Below, piece after piece: positions 9,536-18,375 of a DNA stretch of 64,000 nucleotides. The stretch is from Thalassospira alkalitolerans (GTDB lineage Bacteria; Pseudomonadota; Alphaproteobacteria; Rhodospirillales; Thalassospiraceae), in the NCBI RefSeq assembly GCF_002115745.1, contig NZ_JFKB01000015.1:1-64000 (forward strand). Reading direction: 5' to 3'. The stretch's first letter is position 1; every line of letters starts with the position of its first letter. Under the pieces are notes generated by a model. That model saw nothing but the letters and a program-made list of their open reading frames with translations. It was not told the DNA's origin and did not search any database. Made by a program: the position numbers and the translations under genes.

Positions 9536-10324
9536 TTATACATCCCCTGTCAATGCGCCAAAGAACGCCTTCATCCCCGGTGCGCAGGCAAGAATTTCCT
9601 TGCCGTTGCGAAAATCGCCATCGGCCAGAAAATCACTGATATATCCCCCGGCTTCGTGCACCAGAACAAGACCGGCGGCAACATCCCATGAATGGATGTA
9701 TGCCTCCCAAAATCCATCAACACGCCCTGCCGCAACATAGGCTAGCCCAAGCGCGCCTGAACCATGCATGCGGTGCATCGCGCAAGCAGTGAAAAGCCCA
9801 TCCATAATTGATTGATGCCGTCCGACAGGCGCCTTGAAGTTAAACCCGACAGATAAAATCGATTCTTTTGGATCATCTGTCGTGCTGACCGTGATCTTTG
9901 TGCCGTTAAGCCAGGCACCGCCGCCACGATGGGCCGAAAACATTTCATCCCGGCACGGATCATAAACAACGCCGACAACCGGTTTGCCATCAACAACAAA
10001 TCCGGCCGACAAACACCAAACCGGAATACCGCGAACAAAATTCGTTGTTCCGTCAATGGGATCAACAATCCATGTGGCAGATGCAATTTCGCCACCGCTT
10101 TCCTCGCCCAGAAAGCCATCGTCGGGGAAAAGATCCAACAGGCTATCGCGGATAAAGTTTTCCGTTTGCCGGTCAACTTCACTGACGAAATCCTGCATGC
10201 CTTTTTTTTCAACCGAGAACTGCTGTGTTCTGAAACTTTCCATTGCGCGTTTGCCTGCTTCGCGCAGGATGGCTTCGGCGCCATAACGTCGGCTGGCAAA
10301 CGATCGGGAAATCGATACGGACAT
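9536..10324 (-). CDS. Inositol monophosphatase family protein
   Basis: 262-residue Mg2+/Li+-dependent sugar-phosphatase fold. The metal sites are visible as FLGEESGG (Glu), WIVDPIDGTTNFVRGIP (the DPIDGT signature) and the C-terminal SWDVAAGLVLVHEAGG. Members hydrolyse inositol phosphate, fructose bisphosphate, PAP or histidinol phosphate; this sequence alone does not decide. It sits 66 bp downstream of a ROK regulator on the same strand. It diverges with that gene from an ABC transporter, which suggests dephosphorylation of an imported or internally made phosphorylated polyol. ATG 10324 has an AAAGGAA ribosome-binding site. Confidence 0.9.
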   Translation of the reverse strand: MSVSISRSFASRRYGAEAILREAGKRAMESFRTQQFSVEKKGMQDFVSEVDRQTENFIRDSLLDLFPDDGFLGEESGGEIASATWIVDPIDGTTNFVRGIPVWCLSAGFVVDGKPVVGVVYDPCRDEMFSAHRGGGAWLNGTKITVSTTDDPKESILSVGFNFKAPVGRHQSIMDGLFTACAMHRMHGSGALGLAYVAAGRVDGFWEAYIHSWDVAAGLVLVHEAGGYISDFLADGDFRNGKEILACAPGMKAFFGALTGDV

Positions 10325-10341
10325 GATGGTTCCTTTTGGGG

Positions 10342-10378
10342 GGCGAATGAACGGATGAATGAACAGATGAACGAAGCT
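10342..10378. repeat. Short imperfect tandem repeat between ROK and IMPase genes
   Basis: About three imperfect copies of a GAATGAACGGAT-like unit lie directly upstream of the phosphatase start. It may be a slippage-prone microsatellite; no function is evident. Confidence 0.4.
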
Positions 10379-10390
10379 ATCCGGCGGACG

Positions 10391-11533
10391 TCAAAAAACC
10401 AATTGATGCAACGGCAACAATGCCGCCCCCAAATGGGCCGGGTCGCCGGGCAGTTTGCTGGTGATCAATGTCGGCATTGGCAGTCGTTCATCGGTAAAGG
10501 CGCTTTTGCCGATATCGACAAGCATATGCCTAAGTTCTTCCGGCGCTTCGCCGCCAAAGAAAATCGCATGCGGGTCGATGGTTGCCTGCAAGGCCCGAAG
10601 TGCGAATTGCAATTGCGGCTTTACCTCGTCCAGCCATTCAGGGATTCCGGGCCAATCGGGTTCAAATCGCAGGGTCAGGTCGCGAACTGAATTGACGTCA
10701 ATGTTGTGATCGGCCAGACGCTTTATCAATTCCCCCAGCGCAGGGCGGTGGCAAAGTTGATCACGTGAAAAGATCGCGCTGATTTCCCCGGCATTGCCAT
10801 GCCCGCCACGAAAGGGCCTGTTTTCCCAAAAAATACCCGCGCCAAATCCATGATTGAACGACAGATAGGCAATGCAGCCATGGCCATTGCCGGCCCCCAG
10901 ATAATGCTCGGCAACAACCGAAGACGTTGCGTTGTTCTCGGCAAAGACGGGCTGATGCAATTCCCGGCTTAAGACCGTTTCAATGGGAATGTTTTCCCAT
11001 GCAAAAAGGGGCTGGGGCGGATGAAAAACATCATGGCTGCCGTCGCGAAAACCCTGCATCGAAATCCCCACCCCAACCAGCGTCCTGTTCACCGCCACAG
11101 TGGAAAACCAATCGGCTATTTTTTCTTTCAGGGCGGCAATAACCTCTGCCGGGGTCACTGGCGCAATATTGGCAACCTCCTGCACAAGGGGAATACCGGT
11201 AAGATCCATAAGACAAAAACGAACATCTTCGGTCCCAACAGATATGCCGACCGACGCATAATGGGATGGATCAATCGAAACGGTCGGGCTGGGTTTGCCA
11301 CGCCCAACGATCTTTGCAGCCCCAAATCGCAGGTAACCGCGCCTTTCAAGGCTGTCGATGATGCGATGGACAGATTGCTGTGCCAATTGCGTTTTGGCCG
11401 TCACCCCTGATCGCGCGATCGGCCCCGATCGCAAGATGATCGCCAAGATATCCCGTTCGCTGGCGGTAAGGTCACAGACGACATCTATCTCTTTGATAAT
11501 TTTCATATTTTTGGCGTTCAACTTTGGCTGCAT
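10391..11533 (-). CDS. ROK-family transcriptional regulator
   Basis: About 380 residues from ATG 11533. An N-terminal winged helix (ERDILAIILRSGPIARSGV, then QSVHRIIDSLERRGYL) is fused to a sugar-kinase-like ROK domain with VGISVGTEDVRF and GGHGNAGEISAIF. The usual CxCGxxGC zinc motif after GNAGE is replaced (RDQLCHRPALGEL), so it is more likely an NagC/Mlc-type ligand-sensing repressor than an active kinase. It diverges from a four-gene ABC operon with a 144-bp shared control region and is the obvious candidate regulator of it. Confidence 0.9.
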   Translation of the reverse strand: MQPKLNAKNMKIIKEIDVVCDLTASERDILAIILRSGPIARSGVTAKTQLAQQSVHRIIDSLERRGYLRFGAAKIVGRGKPSPTVSIDPSHYASVGISVGTEDVRFCLMDLTGIPLVQEVANIAPVTPAEVIAALKEKIADWFSTVAVNRTLVGVGISMQGFRDGSHDVFHPPQPLFAWENIPIETVLSRELHQPVFAENNATSSVVAEHYLGAGNGHGCIAYLSFNHGFGAGIFWENRPFRGGHGNAGEISAIFSRDQLCHRPALGELIKRLADHNIDVNSVRDLTLRFEPDWPGIPEWLDEVKPQLQFALRALQATIDPHAIFFGGEAPEELRHMLVDIGKSAFTDERLPMPTLITSKLPGDPAHLGAALLPLHQLVF

Positions 11534-11677
11534 GGCAATATTTCCGCCATTCTTTCCCGCGGCGCAGCAATGTTCAAGCATTATTACTCGCCAATTGTCA
11601 TATTTACATCACATCGCTGTCACGCCATTATAACACTCAATAAGTAATAAAAAGCATCGATACAAAAAGGGGAAGAA
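11534..11677. promoter_or_regulatory. Divergent control region of ROK regulator and ABC operon
   Basis: 144-bp AT-rich region between divergent starts. It contains spaced inverted half-sites TTATTACT (11582-11589) and AGTAATAA (11643-11650) that could be regulator-binding sites. A GGGGAAG ribosome-binding site precedes the ATPase gene. The operator assignment is inference. Confidence 0.4.
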
Positions 11678-12724
11678 ATGGCGGCGATCAATATTCAAAA
11701 GCTGTCCAAGGACTTTAGCGGCTTCAAGGCATTGACCGAGTTGTCGCTGGACGTCAGGGAAGGGGAATTTCTGACCCTTCTGGGACCATCGGGATGTGGC
11801 AAAACGACGCTGCTGAAAATCATTTCCGGTTTCATCGAGCCAACCAAAGGACACATCCTTCTTAACGGCAAGGATGTGACAAAGGTCCCGCCAGAGGCGC
11901 GCGATACCGCATTATGTTTTCAGTCTTATGCGCTTTTCCCGCATCTGTCCGTCCGGGAAAACCTTGAATTCGGCCTGCGGCAAAAAAAGGTTCCCGCCCT
12001 TGATCGCAAGGACAGAATTGCTGACGTTGCTGAAAAGCTTGGCCTTGGTCCGCAGATGGACAAACTCCCCAATCAGCTTTCGGGCGGGCAACAGCAACGG
12101 GTCTCGCTTGGCCGTGCGCTGGTCATGCGCCCCAGTGTGATCTTGTTCGACGAACCGCTTTCCAATCTTGATGCCAAATTGCGCGATCAGGTGCGCCTCG
12201 AAATCCGCCGCATCCAGAAAGACTACAAGCTGACCGCAATCTATGTAACGCACGATCAGGCCGAAGCCCTGGCCATGTCGGACCGAATTGTGGTGCTTAA
12301 ATCTGGCCAGATAGAACAGGTTGATACCCCCGAACGGCTTTATGCCGCCCCGCGCACCGGCTTTGTCGCCGACTTTATTGGCAATGCCAATGTATTTACG
12401 GGCCGTGTATTACCCCAAAAAACACCAACGATCTGGCGCATTGAAACCCCGATCGGCATTCTGGAAACCGGTAACAATGCCGGCACAGAAGGCGCCGAAA
12501 TCACCCTGTGCTGGCGCCCTGAAAACGCGGAAATCAATGATGACGGGGCACTTGGCGGCACTGTAACCAGCAAAGCCTTTCAGGGGCATTTCACCGATTT
12601 GATGGTCGAAACCAAAGGTGTCCCCTATCGCATCCAAACCAGCCGAACCGATGTCAACGAAGGCGACACCATCGGGTTCAATGTACCGGGGCCAAGCGTA
12701 ATCCTGTTGGAGAACGCGCAATGA
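11678..12724 (+). CDS. ABC transporter ATP-binding protein (polyamine/ferric type)
   Basis: 348-residue ATPase of the PotA/FbpC/AfuC branch. Walker A is GPSGCGKTT (about residue 40), the signature is LSGGQQQRVSLGRAL, Walker B is VILFDEPLSNLDAK, and the switch histidine is in THDQAEAL. A C-terminal TOBE-like regulatory domain follows from about residue 240. It is the first gene of a four-gene import operon, with its stop overlapping the next start by 4 bp (ATGA). Confidence 0.95.
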   Translation: MAAINIQKLSKDFSGFKALTELSLDVREGEFLTLLGPSGCGKTTLLKIISGFIEPTKGHILLNGKDVTKVPPEARDTALCFQSYALFPHLSVRENLEFGLRQKKVPALDRKDRIADVAEKLGLGPQMDKLPNQLSGGQQQRVSLGRALVMRPSVILFDEPLSNLDAKLRDQVRLEIRRIQKDYKLTAIYVTHDQAEALAMSDRIVVLKSGQIEQVDTPERLYAAPRTGFVADFIGNANVFTGRVLPQKTPTIWRIETPIGILETGNNAGTEGAEITLCWRPENAEINDDGALGGTVTSKAFQGHFTDLMVETKGVPYRIQTSRTDVNEGDTIGFNVPGPSVILLENAQ

Positions 12725-13575
12725 CAGCCCGACAGTGGATAACCGTAACCTTGCTACTGATGCCGGGACTGGGCCTTATCGTTTGGCTGATCGGCACCGT
12801 GGTCTACATCGCCTTTGCGCAATCCTTTGGCCTTTATAACATCAATGGCGAAAGCGCCCTGACGACCGCCTATTGGGCCGATCTTCTGGGCAACAATATC
12901 TATCTGCGCTCGGTGCGGTATTCGACATATATCGGGGTCATGAGCGCGATCTTTTCAGTGGTGCTGGCCTATCCGCTAGCCATCTGGCTGCGTAAGCCAT
13001 TTACAGGATCGATGACCATTGGTTCGATTTTAAAAGCCCCCCTTTTGGTCCACGGGCTGGTCGCTGCCTTCCTGTTCGTCAACGTCATCTCCTATCACGG
13101 CATTCTGAACCAATTCATGCAATGGATCGGCATTTGGGATGGACCGCACCGCTTGCAAAACGACAATAACGCCATTGCGGTTCTGATCCTGCAAACATGG
13201 AAAAACATGCCTTTTGCCCTATTGCTGTTGACCGGTGCGCTTCAGGGTATTTCCGATGATGTGCTGGATGCGGCACGCGATCTGGGGGCGGGATCATGGG
13301 CCCGTTTTCGCAAAATCATCGCCCCGCTGACCGTTTCGGGCATGCAGGCTGCAATCGTGATTATTTTTATCGGCGCGGTTTCCGATTTTGCCTTTCAGGT
13401 GATTGCCGGTCCGATCAATCGCCAATCTCTGGCGCAATTGATGGTCGGCTATAAAGGCCGGGGGGACTGGAATTCGGCGGCAGTGGTCGGGGCGACCATG
13501 ATCATCGTGGCGTTGTTTGGCTCTGCGATCCTTGCGGGACTTTCGAAAATCGTAATGCGGGGGCGGCTGAAATGA
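12721..13575 (+). CDS. ABC transporter permease (PotB-like)
   Basis: 284 residues, six predicted membrane helices, with the EAA-loop equivalent DDVLDAARDLGAGSWARFRKIIAPLT around residues 178-203 that docks on the ATPase. It belongs to the polyamine/ferric/sugar-phosphate permease group. Start and stop overlap both neighbours by 4 bp, indicating tight translational coupling. Confidence 0.93.
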   Translation: MTARQWITVTLLLMPGLGLIVWLIGTVVYIAFAQSFGLYNINGESALTTAYWADLLGNNIYLRSVRYSTYIGVMSAIFSVVLAYPLAIWLRKPFTGSMTIGSILKAPLLVHGLVAAFLFVNVISYHGILNQFMQWIGIWDGPHRLQNDNNAIAVLILQTWKNMPFALLLLTGALQGISDDVLDAARDLGAGSWARFRKIIAPLTVSGMQAAIVIIFIGAVSDFAFQVIAGPINRQSLAQLMVGYKGRGDWNSAAVVGATMIIVALFGSAILAGLSKIVMRGRLK

Positions 13576-14399
13576 ACCGTTTGCGCCTTAACAACATTCT
13601 AATGGCACTGGTCATTGCCCTTGCCTTTATCTGGCTGTTCATTCCCTTCGTCATGGCGGTGCTATGGTCGCTTGTCGACCCGTCACAACCTTGGACGGCC
13701 GATAAATTGCTGCCCCCGGCAATGTCGTTTTATCGTTGGGTGAACATGTGGCAGAACTCGTCGCTACAGCCTGCCCTTCTGACTTCCTACACGCTGGCAC
13801 CTTCGGCCGCGATTTTATCCTTGTTGCTGGCCTTTCCAACATCATTTGCATTGGGCCGCATCGCGTTTCCCGGTCGGGAAGTGGCAAAAACCCTGTGTCT
13901 TCTGCCGCTGGTCGTCCCGCCCTTTATAACAGCAGTGTTTTTCACTGCCCTGCTTTACCGGCTGGGTCTGACAGCTTGGCGCCCCGGGGCGATCATTTTT
14001 GCCCATGCTGTTGTCTTCCTGCCCTTTTCGATCCGGATTCTGACGGTAAGTTTCGAAACCGTGCGTCAGGACCATATTGATGCGGCACGCGACCTTGGCG
14101 CTGGCCATTGGGCCCGGTTCAAGGCGGCCTATCTGCCTGCTCTTCGTCCGGGCATTTATGCAAGCTTGCTGATTGTCTTTATCCAGTCGATCGAAGAATT
14201 CGCCATCGCTTTCATCGTCGGATCGCCCGATGTGGTGACGATTCCGGTGCTGCTCTATTCGGCACTCGGTCAGGATTACGTCCGCCCCAATGCGGCTGTG
14301 CTGTCTCTCATTCTCGTCATTCCGAATGTGTTTTTGATGCTGTTTTTAGAACGGCTGCTGAAATCTGCAAATCCGACTTTGGCCTCGGGAAAAGGCTGA
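13572..14399 (+). CDS. ABC transporter permease (PotC-like)
   Basis: 275 residues, second permease of the heterodimer, with six hydrophobic helices and the EAA-type loop DHIDAARDLGAGHWARFKAAYLP at about residues 172-194. It overlaps the upstream permease by 4 bp. The substrate cannot be read from this subunit. Confidence 0.93.
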   Translation: MNRLRLNNILMALVIALAFIWLFIPFVMAVLWSLVDPSQPWTADKLLPPAMSFYRWVNMWQNSSLQPALLTSYTLAPSAAILSLLLAFPTSFALGRIAFPGREVAKTLCLLPLVVPPFITAVFFTALLYRLGLTAWRPGAIIFAHAVVFLPFSIRILTVSFETVRQDHIDAARDLGAGHWARFKAAYLPALRPGIYASLLIVFIQSIEEFAIAFIVGSPDVVTIPVLLYSALGQDYVRPNAAVLSLILVIPNVFLMLFLERLLKSANPTLASGKG

Positions 14400-14444
14400 A
14401 CGGGATAATCCATCCGCGCATCAATCCAACAAAGGATAAGTTTC

Positions 14445-15548
14445 ATGATCAAGAAGCTACTGATATCGACCGCCGTCATCGTCGCAACCACACAGATGGC
14501 GGCCGCCGCCGATCTGTCATCAATGTCATGGGATGACGTTGTCACCCAGGCCAAAGAAGAAGGCGAACTGACCTGGTATGTCTGGTACCTGACCGATGAC
14601 CTGCGTCGTGCGGCCAAGACATTCGAGGAAGAATACGGCATCACCGTCACCATTCCCGAAGGCACGATGGAAGGGAACCTTGAAAAGCTTTACGCTGATA
14701 AAGCGCGCAAAACCGGCGATATCGACGTTTTTGCCCTAGGGTGGGATTCGTACACTTCGGTCGATCTGAGCGCCATGTTCATGCCTTTGACCGCTTTGCC
14801 AAAAGATGACAACCGCGTCTCCGATCTGGCCGGTATTGATGCAGGTGAATATGCATTTGCATTCTGGGGCAACCAGACCGGCATCGCTTATGACCCAACC
14901 CATATCACCGGTGACGACCTGCCACAAACCCCCAAAGAATTTGCCGCCTTTTGGCAAAGCCACCCTGAAAAATTCGGCTTTAACTATCAAAATGGCGGTT
15001 CCGGCCCATCCTATTATCAAAACATTCTGCGCGTTGTTTCCGGTGCCGATTTCTCTGACCCGTCCGATAGCAAAGAACACCTTGCAGCCCTGCAACCGGG
15101 CATCGATTTCTTTAACGCGCATGCTGAAAACTATGTGATTACGGCCTCCAACGCGGACTCAATCACCCGTATCTCGGACGGTGAATTGTGGATGGCGCCA
15201 GCCTGGGAAGATCACCTTGCCGGTTTGCAAAATCGCGGTGAAGTGCGCAAGGACATCAAGTTTTACATCCCCGAAATGGGCATGAATGGCGGTGGCAATG
15301 GTGTGTCCATCCCCCTGAATGCACCGCATTCGGCGGCGGCTGCCGTGTTCATCAATTGGCTGATCTCGCCTGAAACCCAAACCGTTTTCAATAAAGAATT
15401 CGGGACCGCCCCAATGAATGCTGCGGCAGATGACAGCTTCGCCCTGATACCAAATGCCATGCGGAAATACTCAACCGTTTCGCCCAACAAGCCCTTCCGG
15501 AGCGCGATGGAAGCAAAGTTCACCGAAGAAGTCGTTCAGCAGCGCTAA
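14445..15548 (+). CDS. ABC transporter extracellular solute-binding protein (PotD-like)
   Basis: 367 residues with a typical Sec signal peptide ending near AAAADLS (about residue 22), then a two-lobed periplasmic binding protein of the spermidine/putrescine superfamily. The order in which the binding protein is last, and the neighbouring ROK regulator and inositol-phosphatase-family gene, hint at a sugar, polyol or sugar-phosphate ligand rather than a polyamine, as in AfuABC systems. That is inference from context. An AAGGATAAGTTTC leader provides the ribosome-binding site. Confidence 0.9.
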   Translation: MIKKLLISTAVIVATTQMAAAADLSSMSWDDVVTQAKEEGELTWYVWYLTDDLRRAAKTFEEEYGITVTIPEGTMEGNLEKLYADKARKTGDIDVFALGWDSYTSVDLSAMFMPLTALPKDDNRVSDLAGIDAGEYAFAFWGNQTGIAYDPTHITGDDLPQTPKEFAAFWQSHPEKFGFNYQNGGSGPSYYQNILRVVSGADFSDPSDSKEHLAALQPGIDFFNAHAENYVITASNADSITRISDGELWMAPAWEDHLAGLQNRGEVRKDIKFYIPEMGMNGGGNGVSIPLNAPHSAAAAVFINWLISPETQTVFNKEFGTAPMNAAADDSFALIPNAMRKYSTVSPNKPFRSAMEAKFTEEVVQQR

Positions 15549-15561
15549 CCAAAAACCTATG

Positions 15562-15614
15562 GCCCGGTGGTATGGCAGAAATCGCTCCTTCCCCGTCATA
15601 TCACCGGGCAACTT
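15562..15614 (+). terminator. Possible terminator of the ABC operon
   Basis: Stem 15562-15569 (GCCCGGTG) with 15602-15609 (CACCGGGC), followed by AACTTTCTTT. The long loop makes it a weak call. Confidence 0.35.
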
Positions 15615-15742
15615 TCTTTGAATTCAGACCGACAAGGCAAGGCCAAAAATAACAAGACTGACAGCGGCATGCATCATATCGCAACCGCATCGCCGCCCGC
15701 GCCCCACAACATCCATCCGATGAACAAGATTGGAATTTATGA

Positions 15743-16528
15743 ATGCACGAACCGACCTGGTCTGTACCAAGCGCCCAACGCAGGGAAATCATCGAACATC
15801 TTACCGGCATTCATCCCGATGGGCAGCACCCGCCCGCGATTACCGCACGCGGACAGGGCGGAAAATTCCTGCCCGATGGCACGGTCCTGCCTTTCCCAGG
15901 CAATACATTTATTTGCCATCTTGATCGGAAATCAGCCTTTTACGCCGCCCTTTGCGACATGCAGGACGGGCTCAAAGCCATGCCCCATGCCGATCATTTC
16001 ACCTTCCTACCCCAACCAAGTTTTCACATGACGATCTTTTGCGGCATAAGCGGATCCCCGCTTGGCAGTGATGGATGGCCCAATGACCTTTCGCGCGATG
16101 CAACACTTGAAACCATAACCGCAACCTTCCGCGACAGCTTGGCACAGGAACAAGGCCCCGATGGCTTTTCAGTCATTGCAACCGGCCTGATGTTACCAAC
16201 AACCATCGAAATGGGGCCCGCGTCGCCGCAAGACGCGGAAAAGCTTCTGAATATGCGCCGTAAATTGCAGGACTTGACCGGCATATATCGCCCGGACTTT
16301 AAATCGTACCAGTTCCATGTCGGCATGGCCTATCTGACACAATGGTTGTCCCCTGATAACGTCGAGCAGGTGATGATCACGGCCGAACAGTTATTTGAAC
16401 AATTTCTTGGCAAGATCGGGCAGATTGAACTTGGCCTGGTGGAATTTTGCACCTTTGAAACGATGCATCATTTCGAACCATTGGGAACGCTGGGCAACAA
16501 CGGATTTACGCCCGTTTCAAAAGGATAA
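15743..16528 (+). CDS. DUF1868 (2H phosphoesterase-like) protein
   Basis: 261-residue cytoplasmic protein of the DUF1868 family, related to the LigT/2H phosphoesterase fold. The first HxT motif is visible as FHMTIF (about residue 95). The second catalytic position is FHVGMAYL (about residue 190), where Gly replaces the usual Thr/Ser, so activity may be altered. Members may act on cyclic nucleotide or RNA 2',3'-cyclic ends. It is monocistronic and convergent with the LacI-type gene. Confidence 0.8.
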   Translation: MHEPTWSVPSAQRREIIEHLTGIHPDGQHPPAITARGQGGKFLPDGTVLPFPGNTFICHLDRKSAFYAALCDMQDGLKAMPHADHFTFLPQPSFHMTIFCGISGSPLGSDGWPNDLSRDATLETITATFRDSLAQEQGPDGFSVIATGLMLPTTIEMGPASPQDAEKLLNMRRKLQDLTGIYRPDFKSYQFHVGMAYLTQWLSPDNVEQVMITAEQLFEQFLGKIGQIELGLVEFCTFETMHHFEPLGTLGNNGFTPVSKG

Positions 16529-16581
16529 AACCTGAAACACCGGGATTGGACATGGCAAGATACTCGGGGCAGCGTTCTGGG

Positions 16582-17613
16582 CTATCGGCGCGCCTTTCGC
16601 GCCGTACTTTGGCGGGCTTGCAATTCGAACCCAAGATCGACAACTTTCTGGTCCGGCCGCTCGCCTTCCAGGGCGGCGCGGATCATATCGACGGCGGTTC
16701 TGCCAATCTCGTAACGGTCCGTACGGATACTGGTTAACGACGGACAGGCCGCCGCCATCATTTCAAGATCGTTGAACCCGATGATCCCGATCTCGTCGGG
16801 GACGCTGATCCCGGCATGCTGACAGCCAAACAGCGCGCCAAGTGCCATATCGTCATTATTGCAAAATACCGCGTCAAGATCGGGACGTCTGGCACGCAAT
16901 TGCCCCATCAGTTCCGCCCCCAAAGTCATGCTTGATGACTGGGTGGTTATCATGAACAAATCCGGATCATGACGACCTGCTGTGCGCAGCCCTTCGGCAA
17001 AGCCTTCCATACGGCGCCGGGATCTCGGGTCCATGCGTGCGCCAATAAAACCGATGCGACGATATCCCTGTTGCACAAGATGCATTCCGGCCGCACGGCC
17101 GCCCTCATAATGTGAAAAGCCAACCATCATATCAACCGGATCAGGATCAACTTCCATGATCTGAACCACCGGGCAATCCGCGTTTTCAAGCATCGCCCGC
17201 GCGGCCTTGGTCTGATCGCCGCCGGCAACGATAAGCGCCGATGGCCGCTGGCCCAGAAAGATACGGATCAGGCGTTCTTCCTCGGCCGCGACATAGCGCG
17301 AATTGCCAAGCTGAACCTGAAGCGGACTTGGATCGACTTCGTCATAAATTGCGCGCAGCGTATCGGCAAAAACGTTATTGGTCAGCGATGGCACAATCAC
17401 GCCAACGATATTGGATCGCGACGACGCCAGCGCACTGGCATGGGAATGGGGCACGTAATCAAGGGCGGCAATCGCGGCCTCGATACGTTCGCGCAAGGCC
17501 GTGGAAACCTTGGCCGGGTCGCGCAAAGTCCGTGAAACGGTGATCGTGCTGACCTCCGCCTTTTTGGCAACATCGGCGATGGTCGGGCGCCCGGCCCCTT
17601 TGCGTTTTCTCAT
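16582..17613 (-). CDS. gntR: LacI-family regulator of gluconate genes
   Basis: 343 residues. The N-terminal LacI helix-turn-helix is PTIADVAKKAEVSTITVSRT (residues 10-29), followed by the hinge helix HASALASSRSN and a periplasmic-binding-like effector domain. It diverges from gluconokinase and a TRAP transporter. Two palindromes of LacI-family type lie in the shared region at 17681-17713. By analogy with GntR of enterobacteria it should repress until gluconate (or 6-phosphogluconate) binds. The gene symbol is assigned by context and family. Confidence 0.88.
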   Translation of the reverse strand: MRKRKGAGRPTIADVAKKAEVSTITVSRTLRDPAKVSTALRERIEAAIAALDYVPHSHASALASSRSNIVGVIVPSLTNNVFADTLRAIYDEVDPSPLQVQLGNSRYVAAEEERLIRIFLGQRPSALIVAGGDQTKAARAMLENADCPVVQIMEVDPDPVDMMVGFSHYEGGRAAGMHLVQQGYRRIGFIGARMDPRSRRRMEGFAEGLRTAGRHDPDLFMITTQSSSMTLGAELMGQLRARRPDLDAVFCNNDDMALGALFGCQHAGISVPDEIGIIGFNDLEMMAAACPSLTSIRTDRYEIGRTAVDMIRAALEGERPDQKVVDLGFELQARQSTARKARR

Positions 17614-17680
17614 GTGCTCTTTCTCATGTGATCTTCTCTCTTATCCGCGATCCGATGGCCAGACAATATCTGTTGACTCG

Positions 17681-17713
17681 ATGTTAGCGCTAACATTATG
17701 TTGGCGCTAACAT
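17681..17713. promoter_or_regulatory. Twin palindromic operator for GntR-type regulator
   Basis: Two 16-bp palindromes: ATGTTAGCGCTAACAT (17681-17696, perfect) and ATGTTGGCGCTAACAT (17698-17713, one mismatched pair). Their centres are 17 bp apart, on nearly the same helix face. The core resembles known LacI/GntR-family sites (TGTTA...TAACA). The site is positioned to control both divergent transcripts. Confidence 0.85.
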
Positions 17714-17772
17714 ATAAAAACGGGCATGACCCGTGCAAAAAAGCCGAAAATAAAGTGGCGGGAGGATCAGCC

Positions 17773-18339
17773 ATCAAAGCCGAATTTGTCATCGTGATGG
17801 GTGTCAGCGGATCGGGAAAGACCGGGGTCGCAAAGCGTCTTGCCATGCAAGGCAATGACGTCTGGCTTGATGCTGATGATTATCATCCTGTGCAAAATAT
17901 TGAAAATATGCGCAATGGCGTGCCGCTAAATGATGAAATGCGCTGGCCCTGGCTTGCGGCATTAAGCGAGGCCGCCATTGATGCCGCCGACAAGATTGAT
18001 CCAGAACCTGTTTCCGAACGCGACACAGCCCGCATTTTCATTGCCTGTTCCGCATTAAAACGCCGTTATCGCGATTTCCTGCGCAACTGCCTGGATCCTG
18101 TAATCTTTGTTTTTCTGGACGGTTCACGTGATGTGATCGGTTCCCGGCTGGACCGCCGGACTGGTCATTTCATGCCGCCCGGATTGCTTGACAGTCAGTT
18201 GGCCGATCTCGAACCGCTGGGGCCGGACGAGACAAGCGTGACTGTTTCCATCGATGCCCCGATTGAAACCGTGGTTTCAACCGTTGCTGCCCGTCTGGCA
18301 GAACGCGAAACCGACAAGTCCTTAAACCAAAACACATAA
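17773..18339 (+). CDS. gntK: Gluconokinase
   Basis: About 188 residues; phosphorylates D-gluconate to 6-phosphogluconate. The P-loop GVSGSGKT is at residues 10-17, and the family blocks DADDYHPVQNIENMRNGVPLND and ACSALKRRYRD are present. The start is unusual: a strong GGAGGA (17761-17766) sits 6 nt before an in-frame ATC (17773), giving an N-terminus of normal length. The in-frame ATG at 17698 lies inside the operator with no ribosome-binding site, GTG 17755 has none, and ATG 17797 would abut the P-loop. It is followed by the TRAP operon. Confidence 0.9.
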   Translation: MKAEFVIVMGVSGSGKTGVAKRLAMQGNDVWLDADDYHPVQNIENMRNGVPLNDEMRWPWLAALSEAAIDAADKIDPEPVSERDTARIFIACSALKRRYRDFLRNCLDPVIFVFLDGSRDVIGSRLDRRTGHFMPPGLLDSQLADLEPLGPDETSVTVSIDAPIETVVSTVAARLAERETDKSLNQNT

Positions 18340-18375
18340 TATCACCGGAAAACCGGTATATCAGGGAGAAGACAA

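Noticed and set aside
10342-10378. CRISPR-like repeats near the IMPase gene
   Set aside because: Units are about 12 bp, imperfect and contiguous without spacers; a simple tandem repeat.
17698-17772. ATG 17698 as the gluconokinase start
   Set aside because: It is the first base triplet of an operator palindrome, lacks a ribosome-binding site and would add 25 non-conserved residues.
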